From Azorinus chamasolen (taxonomy: Eukaryota > Mollusca > Bivalvia > Cardiida > Solecurtidae), in contig OY755244.1 in the NCBI GenBank assembly GCA_963576725.1, positions 32,275,876-32,339,875 of the forward strand: DNA of 64,000 nt, read 5' to 3'. Positions within the stretch are counted from its first letter, which is position 1. Every line of letters begins with the position of its first letter. The notes under the pieces are model-generated. The model was given only the letters and a program-made list of their open reading frames with translations. It searched no databases and was not told the DNA's origin. A program made the position numbers and the translations under genes. Of this stretch, positions 15,401 through 22,904 are shown in pieces.

Positions 15401-18400
15401 TGACGGCGGACAACGCACACATGATATACGCTGACAGACATCAGGCGACCACTAAAGCTCACCCTGAGCACTATGTGCTCTGGTGAGCTAGAATAAGTTA
15501 ATGAATATTCATGAAGTGATCAGACCTTCATAAATGTTCATTAGGGTTAAGCTGATTGAAGTTGAAAGTAGTTTAAGATAACCTTTTTTTTTTACATTGA
15601 CAAAGTACGGTCCAGGGCTCAAGCTGGAAATCTCCATTTGGGAGAAGTTTTGTGATATTGAGGGAGAAGTTTGGTCCGGATTTTGTATCTCCCTATATGT
15701 TCTATATTATTATTATTATTATAATACCAAATTTATATAGCGCTCTTTTCACACTGGATATGTGCGTTCAAAAGCGCTTCACATGGATGAAATCACTAGC
15801 CGGAACGATCCGCATGATTATCTATCCAGACAATGAAAGATGTACAATATATATGAAATCGCTAGCCGGAAGGAACTACATGATTTTCCATCCGGTCAGT
15901 GAAAGATATGCAAAAGATATACAATAGATATGAAATCACTATCCGCAAGGAATAGCATAAACTGTATTAACAAACTTGATACAGACAAGTTGACTGAAAG
16001 CCATGCTCATCAATATCACAAATTAGAATACTCTGTATTAACAAAACTTGATACAGACAAGTTGACTGAAAGCCATGCTCATCAATATCACAAATTAGAA
16101 TAATCTATATTAACAGACTTGATACAGACAAGTTGACTGAAAGCCATGCTCATCAATATCATAAATTAGAATAAATGGGCTGACTGAAAATCATTCCATT
16201 TATATGACTATTGGGTCAACTGTTAGCTTGATAGGTTGGCTGAAAGCCATTCCTATCCTGAACTCAGTTGCCACTGTACATGACTACTGGGTCAACTGTT
16301 AGCTTAATAGGTTGGCTGAAAGCCATTCCTATCCTTAGCTTAGTTGCCACTGTACATGGCTATTAGGTAACCTGTTAGCTTAATAGGTTGGCTGAAAGCC
16401 ATTCCTATTCTAAACAAAACTGTCCTAGTAACAAATGTTGAAAAAATGCGTTTTCAGACACCTTTTGAAACATGCCAGTGACCTTGTGTCTCTAATGCCT
16501 GAAGGTAGAGCATTCCAAAGTTTCGGAGCTGCATGCATGAAACTTCTCTCACCGTATTTTACCTTACAACTTTTTGGCACAACCAACGACAATGATCTAC
16601 TTGCTGACCATAACTCTCTGCGCGTCCTGTATACGTCAAGCATGTCGACAATGTACTTGGGAGATTCATTGTGCATGGCTTTATACGTAAAAGTCAGAAT
16701 TTTGAATTCAATCCGATATAATGAAACTTCTCCCTCAGCTCAAAACAGGGAGAAGTCAGCAGGGTTAGGAAGACTTTTTCTCCCAAATCGCCCTCTTGCT
16801 TGAGCCCTGGTACCCCAATTTTTCGCTGCATCCCTAGGTTCAGGTACAAACATCTCCAGTAATTGAACTCAGTAGACACACTGCATCTCATCGGGAATAA
16901 ACATAGAAAATCACTAGCATGCAATGGGTTACAAAAGCAACTTACTGTGGCAGTGGCAGCTCCTGTATCTTCAGTGGCAACTTTCATACCACTTGGCAGT
17001 GTGGTGACCTTGGTTTCAGGTACATTTAATTGGGCCTGAGGAGCACTGGTCGATCTCCATCTTTTACAAGCTGATGTGGATGGCAGCTGGAAAACAATTT
17101 GAAACAAGGACAGTAATATAATTTAGCTTATATTTATAAGCGATGCCAATCATAGTTAATGTTCCAAATAGCTAAAAGATGTACATAGATTGCCTGTAAT
17201 AAAATTTACAATTTCAAACCGTGGTGACTTATTATTGACACATAAAGCTCTATGAACACTTTACTCTACTCTGTCTCCGATTCGTGGAAGCTGAATAACT
17301 CGGCTCAGTATCTTTGACATTTGAATTTGAGTCAATTTTGGTGATAGGAAGGGTACCTACCCCAAAATAGTCGCTGAATTTCTTTTAGATATTGTTATTT
17401 GACAATTATTAGTCGACAAGTTTTTACTGTTTTCATTTGATTTTACTATTTATAGAACATAGGTTATGGGCATGGACTAAAAGGCTGACCGGGACAGGCA
17501 AACATAATTACTTTATTCCACAAGTTATTAATTGTCGGTTGTGAGTGGTGTTTTATTGTTTTATCATCAGCACAATTAATTAACTGAGTAGTCGCGAAAA
17601 TCTGTAGATCTTGGGTAGACAACTGTTCAGGTATCTGGAATTGCCTGGTCCCATGGAATGTGATAGCCAAGATACTGTACCGAACCGCGTTTTAGCCTTA
17701 CAGGTCTGTATATAATATGACAGTTTACAAACATCAGGTTCAGAATCAACATGAAAGCTATATACTCACTACAAACTGTTTCGACAGCCTGAGGGAGGGA
17801 TTTTTTAGCAAAGTAATATTAAAATTTTATTAGGCGACCAGGCGCCCCCTCCAGTGAAAAAAAGGGGGATTTTTCAGAAAAAGGAGGGAATCGCGCATCC
17901 TGGCTGCAACACTGTTCAATCGGCAAATGAAAACCTGTAACTTCTTGAGCAAGCTAACATTTGACATGTAACATTAGTAAGTTAAGAATCCCCCTTATGT
18001 TTTGGAATTATCCCATATTTTAATCCCAACTTTTGAATTTCTAGATTGGACACTGTGGTGGGCATTCAGTATCAGTTGAGTAAATCTGTTTTATCCTTTA
18101 ATCTTCTTTTTCAAATATTATTATCATTTTAAAAGAACAGTTAATAAATTACAAAACCCATATTCTTCAATGTTCCTTTTAAATAGATCTATTACAATAA
18201 CACTTCCAATGTGCACCATCACCCAGGGCTTGAATTTAGTATTTTTTTCCACTCGCAAAAAATTGCAAGTGCCCAAAGTTTCAACTTGCAAATTTTGGAA
18301 TTGACTTGCAAAAACAAATATAACAAAATTTTGGGTTGATAGCTTTCATTTTTTATCAAACATACATCAGCCTTTCTGTTTTGGAGGGAATAATTTCTGT

Positions 18401-20915
18401 TTCAGACAGTACAACTTTATTAGTTTCTTTTTCCCCGGTCCTTTTTCCAAAGGCCGGTAATGATTGCTTGCTTCTCCGCTGTCATGTTGTAACTGTAGTA
18501 AACAATCGTAAGGAAACCAGTCATTTGATACCCTCGTTGAGTATCGTTACAATGCCATATGTCTGAGAATGTGTGATTACACAGGGAAATTCGGATATCT
18601 CGGAAGTTACCGTCTGGCCTGATTCAGTGGCTAGTTTCACTTTCTTTGATTTATGCAAGTGAAGATACGTTTCAGGAATCTGTTTTATTTTTTCAGACTT
18701 TTTTCCCTCTACACGCATGTCATGTAAAGTTTATGCATTCTTTCAAAATGTATATGTTATTTCAGTATTCTGAACGTGAAATATGTTCATATGTACGTGA
18801 ATGTGAACACTGTGGGCATAGGACTTCTAGATTACAATTCAGTTACGAAAGCAGTGAAGTCCGAGTTTGGTTATGTCTGAACAATTACGTCAAGAGAGTT
18901 GATTATATGCAACATTAGACAGTTAACTTGTTCTTCATTTGAAAAACTAGGCTTTGTCTCGAGTCCAATGTCATACTTTATTAGAATAAAGAGTTTTTTT
19001 CTCTACTCGCAAAAAATTGTGAGTGGTTTAAAAATCTACTCGCATTCTGCTAAAACAACTTGCATTTTGCGAGTGTTAAATTAAAGCTCTGATCACCCTA
19101 CTTGAAACACTCTACAAAACAGGTGTTAGCAGTCCACACAGATCGAGATGAATTTGACATTTTACCAGCGGCAAGAGTATTTGCACATGGGGCAGGGGGA
19201 AGGCTGTCAATGCATTTTTTCCGATGTTCTGTTCAAACAAAAGATACACTTGACCGAAATCTAAGAATATGAACAAATGTTTTTTTCACCTAAAATAAAA
19301 TAGCAATCCTGACAATAATAAGGCTGTCCTTGTCTTCAACAGTTCTGGCAACTACTTTGAAATATTGTATTAGTGATTTATATATGAGGAGTATACCGTA
19401 ATGAGTATATAAAGCCTGTTTCAGTAATGACTAGAATACAGCCAATGTTATTCCTCTACTGTCCATAAATTTCAATATACTTTGTCACTGAATTTGAATC
19501 GAGATTTTTTTCATTCAGGGGTTTTTCACCTTCTATAACAGAGGCCTATAAAAGGCCCCTTCCCAATTGAAAATTTCTTTTAAAATCATGCAGTTTTCCC
19601 AAAAATCCAAACTTACACCAGCTTTTTTGTTTCCCAAATCAGCAATTTTAGCGATAATTCTTCCCAAAATCAGCAGGCTAAGGCCCCTTCCCAATTAAGA
19701 GAGAAAAAGCCCTGTCATTTCTTACTGGGTTGAGATCAAATTTAAACCACTTGCATCATCGTCTTTCACGATCTGTGTCCGAATTTCCCCTTGAATCCAT
19801 CTTTAAATAAAGATTTCATGCATTTCCCATTGTAAACATGTTCATTTCAAATTGCAGATGGCGGACAATTGACGTCGAGTGGAACGTTCGATTTTAACTG
19901 AGGGTTACGGGGTAATTATAGCTCTAACCCTTTCCCTGTTCTATATTTATTCCAAATTTCAATACCTACTGAAATTTCATGGCCAAAATAATTATAATGA
20001 AATATGGAAGGTGGAACATTGTACCCATTTTAAAAAGTAAGGAAACAGAACTATCACATTCCATTAGCAAACAGAGCAGACCCTGATCAGACGGCTCCTA
20101 TAGGAGTCGTCTGATCTGGGTCTACTCTGTTTTTACAAATGCGTGAAAACACGTTTATATGAGGGAAAGGGTTAAAAGTTGACGTCATACAAGAATTAAC
20201 GTCATTTATTTCATATCTGTATGCAATTCACCCATGTTGAAAAATGATAGGCTCCAATTTCCATACATAAGGCGGCCATGTGTATAGAAACAGCTGATCG
20301 AATAAGCATGTAGAAAATGCGTTTTCGGCATTTTCTTCCTTGGTACAGCATGGCATTGAGGGATATTTAGCATGGGAGTTCCTGAAAAACGATGCGATCA
20401 AATGAAGTAGATTTAACGTAAGTCTGACTTGAATTGAAAAAAATCTCGATTCAAATTCAGTGACAAAGTAATTTGAAATGGACAGTCTAATTTAGTTGGA
20501 CCATTAACATCAAGACTGGATTTTCAATTTTCGTTCAATGTAGACTGTATCTTCAATTTTCGTTCAATGTAACCCCGATAGACATGTCATGTGAACTAAA
20601 TTCATAAAAACGTATCTTAAATGTATTGTTCAGGTTGAAGTGTTGGCAGTTCTCAGTTCTTCATTCTATACTTGTTGCATCAACAGATCTGGCGTCAATG
20701 ATAAACATTCAATCTACAAAAGCCGGGTGGGGTAAGCACTCATCAGTGGAAAATAACGTCATGTTCAGTACGCATTGACACACATCAAACTTCAGACTAT
20801 TCGTTTCAATATAAAACTCTTTCAGATATGTGTATATATGAATTCTGTTTACCAGTTGCGATCTGCCAAGGTTTTGGACAAGTGAACTTGTCACTTTCAG
20901 CAAGTGCGTCGCCAT
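2376..20915 (-). CDS. PMPCB: Mitochondrial processing peptidase beta subunit (partial, 8 exons)
   Basis: Exons join as complement(20853..20915, 16946..17086, 14466..14552, 13678..13807, 8493..8584, 7883..7989, 6586..6665, 2376..2485): 810 nt, 270 codons, all GT-AG and phase-consistent. The product is the catalytic subunit of the matrix peptidase that removes N-terminal presequences from imported mitochondrial proteins, working as a heterodimer with PMPCA. The M16 zinc motif HFLEH is at residues 89-93 and the third ligand Glu is E169 in VILREM, 76 residues after His93, the spacing known for yeast beta-MPP. Further family motifs are [26 protein letters not shown] and [17 protein letters not shown]. 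Residues 1-21 look like a matrix-targeting presequence. The second M16 domain must lie beyond the left edge; positions 1-2375 show no further exon. Family identity is very secure; exon edges were read by eye. Confidence 0.95.
3623..5302 (+). mobile_element. Helentron-like element with about 9 x 154-bp core (CTCACCTGAG family)
   Basis: The 5' end is ACAAGAGGGCCATGAGGCCC (a hairpin), then GCTCACCTGAG. The core repeats a unit of 154-155 bp (phase marker ACTGATAAGCCC at 3997, 4151, 4306, 4460, 4614, 4768, 4923, 5078). A GGACGGACGACGGACGCC microsatellite follows. The 3' end is the hairpin CTCACCTGAGC-CTTAA-GCTCAGGTGAG followed by CTAAAAA. There is no ORF of its own; the 127-codon reading frame at 3535-3918 is a shadow of the repeat. 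Located in PMPCB intron 7. Confidence 0.75.
6199..6401. mobile_element. Hairpin MITE with pogo-like terminus
   Basis: Long imperfect inverted arms: TTAAAACCCCTCTAAACCGG at the left and the inverse at the right, ending TTTTTACTGTA. The inner arms are nearly perfect (GCAGGGTGAAAGTCATGCAG and its inverse around CTCCTCTAGA). The terminus resembles CAGTAAAACCTCTCTATAAC, seen at 26554 and typical of pogo/Tigger-type MITEs from memory. Copies at 7577-7768 and 26554-26754. Confidence 0.65.
6586..6665 (-). CDS. PMPCB: PMPCB exon 7
   Basis: 80 nt encoding [20 protein letters not shown] and the start of AGAGGVDH. Acceptor TTCTTGCAG and donor GGAG|GTAAGT; the reading frame continues into exon 8 without a change. 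Confidence 0.95.
7577..7768. mobile_element. Hairpin MITE with pogo-like terminus, second copy
   Basis: Opens CAGTTAAACCCATCTAAACTGG and closes with TTAGAGGGGTTTCACTATA. It shares the inner hairpin GCAGGGTGAAAGTCAAGCA with the copy at 6.2 kb. Lies in PMPCB intron 6, 114 bp from exon 6. Confidence 0.6.
7883..7989 (-). CDS. PMPCB: PMPCB exon 6
   Basis: 107 nt encoding [20 protein letters not shown] and [16 protein letters not shown], among the most conserved parts of beta-MPP. Acceptor TCAACAG and donor TTCA|GTAAGT. Confidence 0.95.
8493..8584 (-). CDS. PMPCB: PMPCB exon 5 (third zinc ligand)
   Basis: 92 nt encoding [11 protein letters not shown] and [17 protein letters not shown]. Glu169 of VILREM is the third zinc ligand of the M16 site. 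Acceptor TTCCAG and donor CAG|GTAGGT. Confidence 0.95.
8826..8885. repeat. Palindromic MITE core (CAGACC...GGTCTACTCTGTTTGC)
   Basis: One of many copies of a palindrome of about 60 bp of the form AGCAGACCCTGATCAGAC...GGGTCTACTCTGTTTGC. Others are near 60, 3000, 7440, 9080, 14155, 14660, 20065, 29425, 31270, 31360, 35870, 37455, 42330 and 62750. The complete form is the 250-bp MITE described at 19925. Confidence 0.6.
9433..9466 (+). repeat. Poly-G homopolymer
   Basis: An uninterrupted run of about 34 G. On the opposite strand it generates the spurious proline-run reading frame at 9321-9506. It is a potential G-quadruplex-forming tract; the exact length is assembly-sensitive. Confidence 0.9.
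9860..11734 (+). mobile_element. Helentron-like element with about 11 x 154-bp core (CTCACCTGG family)
   Basis: The 5' end is ACAAGAGGGCCATGATGGCC followed by CGCTCACCTGGTTAC. The core repeats the same unit of about 154 bp as the 3.6-kb element (GATTTTTAAAGATTTTCC, ATGAAAAACTGATAAGCCC). A GACGCACGACGCACGACG microsatellite follows, then the terminal hairpin CTCACCTGGCAC-TTT-GTGCCAGGTGAG and CTAAAAA. Compared with the 3.6-kb copy, both hairpin arms and the 5' subterminal motif have changed together. It lies in PMPCB intron 4 (8585-13677) and is flanked by pieces of an unrelated 180-bp repeat (9620-9850 and 11740-12180). Confidence 0.75.
11740..12180 (+). repeat. Tandem 180-bp repeat fragment
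   Basis: Two and a half units of about 180 bp with the markers CATAACTCCGAAATGACAAA, GAACCTCAGAATC and TGATGCATTAAACATGTG. A related single unit is at 9620-9850 and an inverted one at 12540-12790. The 9.9-kb element appears to have inserted into an older copy of this family. Confidence 0.55.
12476..12790 (-). mobile_element. 3' end of a Helentron-like element, minus strand
   Basis: Read on the minus strand it ends with a GACGGACAAACGAACGAAC microsatellite, then the hairpin ATACAACCACCT-TTATT-AGGTGGGCGTAT and AAAAA. This repeats the grammar of the other elements here. The 5' end was not found. Confidence 0.5.
13678..13807 (-). CDS. PMPCB: PMPCB exon 4
   Basis: 130 nt, 43 codons plus one base. 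It encodes [20 protein letters not shown] and the invariant stretch [16 protein letters not shown]. Acceptor ATTTGCAG and donor AAAAG|GTAAAA; the split codon joins exon 5 as Ala. Confidence 0.95.
14466..14552 (-). CDS. PMPCB: PMPCB exon 3 (zinc-binding HXXEH)
   Basis: 29 codons encoding [12 protein letters not shown] and then [13 protein letters not shown]. It carries the inverted zinc motif H89-F-L-E92-H93, in which the two His bind zinc and Glu92 is the catalytic base. The intact motif marks the catalytic beta subunit rather than the non-catalytic alpha subunit or a UQCRC core protein. Confidence 0.95.
14622..14857. mobile_element. 250-bp MITE, CCCTTTCCC family
   Basis: Inverted copy of the family described at 19925: it ends GGGAAAGGGTTAA and contains the palindrome CAGACAGCTCCTATAGGAGC inside TCTGTTTGC-type arms. 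Lies immediately upstream of PMPCB exon 3. Confidence 0.55.
14868..15491 (+). mobile_element. Decayed Helentron-like element (CTCACCAGA family)
   Basis: Three diverged units with the markers GGCATAATTTATATAACTTT, TGTAGAGGAC and GATGATGCTATGTGCC. It ends GACGACTGACGGCGGACAACG, then the hairpin CTCACCCTGAGCAC-TAT-GTGCTCTGGTGAG and CTA. The 5' side has TTCACCAGG, matching the 3' right arm. Same subfamily as 42448-43507 and 33030-33417. Confidence 0.55.
15958..16420. repeat. Two adjoining minisatellites (about 71 and about 76 bp)
   Basis: About three copies of a 71-bp unit (AACTTGATACAGACAAGTTG, ATGCTCATCAATATCA) are followed by about three copies of a 76-bp unit (TAGGTTGGCTGAAAGCCATT, CAACTGTTAGCTT). 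Both share GACTGAAAGCCAT-like text, so one may derive from the other. They lie between a LINE coding tail and its AT-rich 3' end, as an expanded 3' UTR. Confidence 0.7.
16425..16676 (-). pseudogene. C-terminal fragment of a LINE reverse transcriptase (CR1/L2-like)
   Basis: An 83-codon reading frame ends the protein with [20 protein letters not shown] and [12 protein letters not shown]. The pattern APxLWNxLPxxIR...FKxxLKxHLF is the conserved tail of CR1/L2/jockey-type LINE ORF2 proteins. Upstream RT and endonuclease domains are absent (5'-truncated). Downstream on the minus strand come tandem repeats and then AGCGCTATATAAATTTGG-type text with an (ATT)n tail near 15700-15725, typical of a LINE 3' end. 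Confidence 0.7.
16946..17086 (-). CDS. PMPCB: PMPCB exon 2
   Basis: 47 codons, acceptor TTTTCCAG and donor ACA|GTAAGT. It finishes the presequence with an RRST-like basic/serine stretch ([10 protein letters not shown]) and enters the mature protein at [20 protein letters not shown], the usual N-terminus of the M16 fold in beta-MPP. Confidence 0.92.
18224..19091. mobile_element. Probable hAT-like element with CAGGGCTT ends
   Basis: The left end CAGGGCTTGAATTTA is mirrored by TAAATTAAAGCTCTG at the right, and inner arms repeat ACTCGCAAAAAATTG-like text in both orientations. ATCACCC occurs directly at both outer edges (18218-18224 and 19092-19098), consistent with a target duplication. No transposase is visible; the small reading frames inside have no recognisable motif. 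Confidence 0.5.
19458..20487. mobile_element. 1-kb inverted-repeat element
   Basis: Near-perfect inverted arms of about 57 bp. The inner 34 bp (from CTTTGTCACTGAATTTG through the T run, 19480-19513 and 20435-20468) are identical and the outer part (ACTGTCCA...TTTCAA) differs by a small gap. The element contains the nested MITE at 19925-20175 and no transposase. Located in PMPCB intron 1, about 370 bp from exon 1. Confidence 0.6.
19925..20175. mobile_element. 250-bp MITE, TTAACCCTTTCCC family
   Basis: The ends TAACCCTTTCCCTG and GAGGGAAAGGGTTAA are inverted. The core is a palindrome of about 65 bp, AGCAGACCCTGATCAGAC through GTCTGATCTGGGTCTACTCT with CTCCTATAGGAG at its centre. Other near-complete copies are at 14622-14857, 37329-37566 and 42191-42438, and cores alone occur across the window. 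This is the most abundant MITE here. Confidence 0.7.
20853..20915 (-). CDS. PMPCB: PMPCB exon 1 (start codon, presequence)
   Basis: 21 codons from the ATG at 20915, in good context (CAACATGG). The peptide begins [11 protein letters not shown] and is basic, hydroxylated and free of acidic residues, as expected for a mitochondrial presequence. The donor reads CTG|GTAAAC in phase 0, which matches the phase of exon 2. There is no family conservation here, so the assignment rests on the presequence character, the phase match and the adjacent promoter-like DNA. Confidence 0.8.
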
Positions 20916-20943
20916 GTTGCTTTTGGTAAAGGACAAATCGACA

Positions 20944-20955
20944 TGCGCATGCGCG
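20944..20955. promoter_or_regulatory. Perfect NRF-1 site in the PMPCB promoter region
   Basis: TGCGCATGCGCG matches the nuclear respiratory factor 1 consensus YGCGCAYGCGCR at all 12 positions and lies 29 bp upstream of the PMPCB ATG. NRF-1 is a known activator of nuclear genes for mitochondrial proteins. CpG is otherwise rare in this AT-rich region, so the match is unlikely to be incidental. Binding is inferred. Confidence 0.75.
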
Positions 20956-21020
20956 CAATATCGCCCTCGAAAAGTTTCGTACGTACTCCAAGACTTCACT
21001 AGTTCTACATGTTAACTCTC

Positions 21021-21030
21021 TTTGGCGCCA
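21021..21030. promoter_or_regulatory. E2F-like palindrome
   Basis: TTTGGCGCCA, a classical E2F-type core, lies about 106 bp upstream of the PMPCB ATG. It may be part of the same CpG-bearing promoter. The site is short, so the call is tentative. Confidence 0.35.
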
Positions 21031-21101
21031 TTTAACATACATACTTGAAACTTGGCCTGCATGTCAATTTGCGGAGGCAAACATTTTAAGGGATAAGTTA
21101 T

Positions 21102-21276
21102 AAAGGTCAAGGTCACACATAAAGGTCAAAGGTCAAATTACGGGTCAAATTTAGATTGGAGATGATTTTGTTGCCATTCAACGTACTTCAAACTTGGAAT
21201 GCATGTGTAACTTATGGAGGCGAACCTGTATAGGGATGCCTTATTAAGGCCAAGGTCATATATAGGTCAGAGGTCA
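21102..21276. promoter_or_regulatory. Cluster of AGGTCA nuclear-receptor half-sites
   Basis: The region holds TCAAGGTCA (21107-21115, an ERR/SF-1-type extended half-site), AGGTCAAAGGTCA (21123-21135, a perfect DR1), CAAGGTCA (21251) and AGGTCAGAGGTCA (21264). It sits 190-360 bp upstream of the PMPCB ATG. The surrounding sequence resembles the internal unit of the AGGTCA-rich mobile element at 60.5 kb, so the sites probably arrived with a transposon. Confidence 0.4.
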
Positions 21277-21469
21277 TATCGGGGCACAGTGTTTCATATC
21301 TTATTGATGATTAAATTTGCAACGTCTCTATCAGTATTTAAAATACGGTTATTTTATCTGCAGATTTTAGCAGGTGGCTTGACAAGTATAAACATCTACA
21401 TCTACATGGGCAGTAAGAGAGGGTAATACATAGAGCTAAAGATAGAGCTATATAAAGGTTAATAATAGA

Positions 21470-21590
21470 AAGAGAAAGAAATAGATAAACAGACAGATAA
21501 CAGACAAACAACAAATATATATAGACAGATATATAGATAGATAATGAAGTCGACAGACAGACAGAAAAACAGATACTGAGCAGCACGATG
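21470..21590. repeat. GATA/GACA-type microsatellite
   Basis: Degenerate AGACAGATAGATA-like tetranucleotide repeats. They generate the serine/tyrosine-rich spurious frame on the minus strand. Confidence 0.75.
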
Positions 21591-21830
21591 CGAGATTTAT
21601 TGATTTGCCGCCATTTATCCGTGCCTGACGTTGTAGCGTAAAAAATGCAAGTCCGTAAAATCTGCAAGTTCCGGTTTCCGGTCAGACTTGTAAATTTTAC
21701 GCTGCTGCTGTAAAAAGTGCAAGCCGTAAAATTTGCAAGTCTATTTTATAGTCACACGGAATGTAAACATTGAAACCTATAATTGAGAAAACAAAACGAA
21801 TCTATGCGATATGAACATTTCGCCAGACAT

Positions 21831-21835
<5 letters not shown>

Positions 21836-21888
<53 letters not shown>

Positions 21889-22094
21889 AAAAGATAAAGT
21901 GACACCACTTGTGAAGATTTACATTTTTATTCCCTACCGGTTTCACTACTGCTCATCAGGGGAATAACAAATACATAGCAATAAGGTAGGGAATAAAAAT
22001 GTAAATCTTCACAAGTGGTGTCACTTTATCTTTTCAATATAATTTTCTTGTTCTGGACTTTCTTTTTACCTATATATATATATATATATATATC
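21836..22094. mobile_element. Perfect foldback hairpin flanked by (TA)n
   Basis: Arms of 56 bp at 21883-21938 and 21985-22040 are exact inverted complements. They enclose a 46-bp loop and sit between two (TA)n tracts (21836-21886 and 22071-22094). The outer arm ends are ATATTGAAAAGATAAAG. A perfect 56-bp match suggests recent origin or gene-conversion-like correction. A TA-targeting foldback MITE is the simplest reading. Confidence 0.75.
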
Positions 22095-22099
22095 CGATT

Positions 22100-22900
22100 A
22101 GCTTATTGTTTTAATTTTTTATAAAACAATGATTTTGGAGGGCAGAAACGAATATATTGATCAGTGTGTATACGGTCGAGGAAACACATAGAAAAGTAAA
22201 GATGCTAACTTTTCCCTATCATTCTTGATATATTTGTTTATGTGATTTAATTCTACGGATACTAGCTGTTTTACATCTGTACCAAATAAAAATGTCCGTT
22301 GCAGGTTTTCTTGTTAATGATGTGTAAACTACCCGATAAACTGTAAAAGACAGCTATATAGCGCTGTTGCGTTATACCGGTATCTGCTTGTGGGCTGTCT
22401 AATTAAGCGGCCGGCCTTTTCAGAGAATGGGATAGTGATTTCCTTTATGTTTGCCCGTGATTTGATAATTCTCTTGTAAAATCAACAAAGACGCAGGGAT
22501 TCGTTTATAGTTATTGCCATTTCCTCGAAACTTTAAAAGCGCTTGCATAAACAATACTGGAACTTTGAAATTTCGTTCCAAACGAGGGGCTGAAACATAA
22601 AAGCAGTAACCATTACTTACTTTAGTGTGAGAGTGACATATTCCAAAAAGAATAGAACACATATTGCTTGTTGCATACTCTGCAGTCTTTATGGTTATTT
22701 TAACTTGAATTCAACTCCACTTATCACATTTATAATTACCTGTTCTAAGGCAATTCACTAATAAATGAGATCAATTAAATCCTGACAAGTAAATGACAAA
22801 TAACATAATGTAGCTAATAAAACAAACTGTGACAAACAACTAATCAACCACAAACCAAATCGAGAGTTACAGTATACTCTTCACAGAGTGTGGCTATAAT
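22100..22900. other. No gene or repeat recognised
   Basis: AT-rich single-copy-looking DNA. The 80-codon frame at 22420-22662 on the minus strand has no recognisable motif and no splice context that would support it. Confidence 0.5.
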
Positions 22901-22904
22901 TGAA

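Larger units (their letters stand above)
15613..16809. mobile_element. hAT-like nonautonomous element carrying a nested LINE fragment
   Basis: The ends are perfect inverted repeats CAGGGCTCAAGC...GCTTGAGCCCTG, followed on each side by related inner stretches (CTCCATTTGGGAGAAG and the inverse CTTCTCCC...CTCCCAAATC). CAGGG-type termini are typical of hAT elements. The flanks share only GTAC of the expected 8 bp, so the target duplication is not clean. The centre is occupied by tandem repeats and a LINE 3' end. Confidence 0.5.

Noticed and set aside
16435..16803. 122-codon plus-strand frame
   Set aside because: Antisense shadow of the LINE reverse-transcriptase tail on the minus strand.
21338..21667. 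109-codon Ser/Tyr/Leu-rich frame
   Set aside because: Read-through of a GATA/GACA microsatellite.
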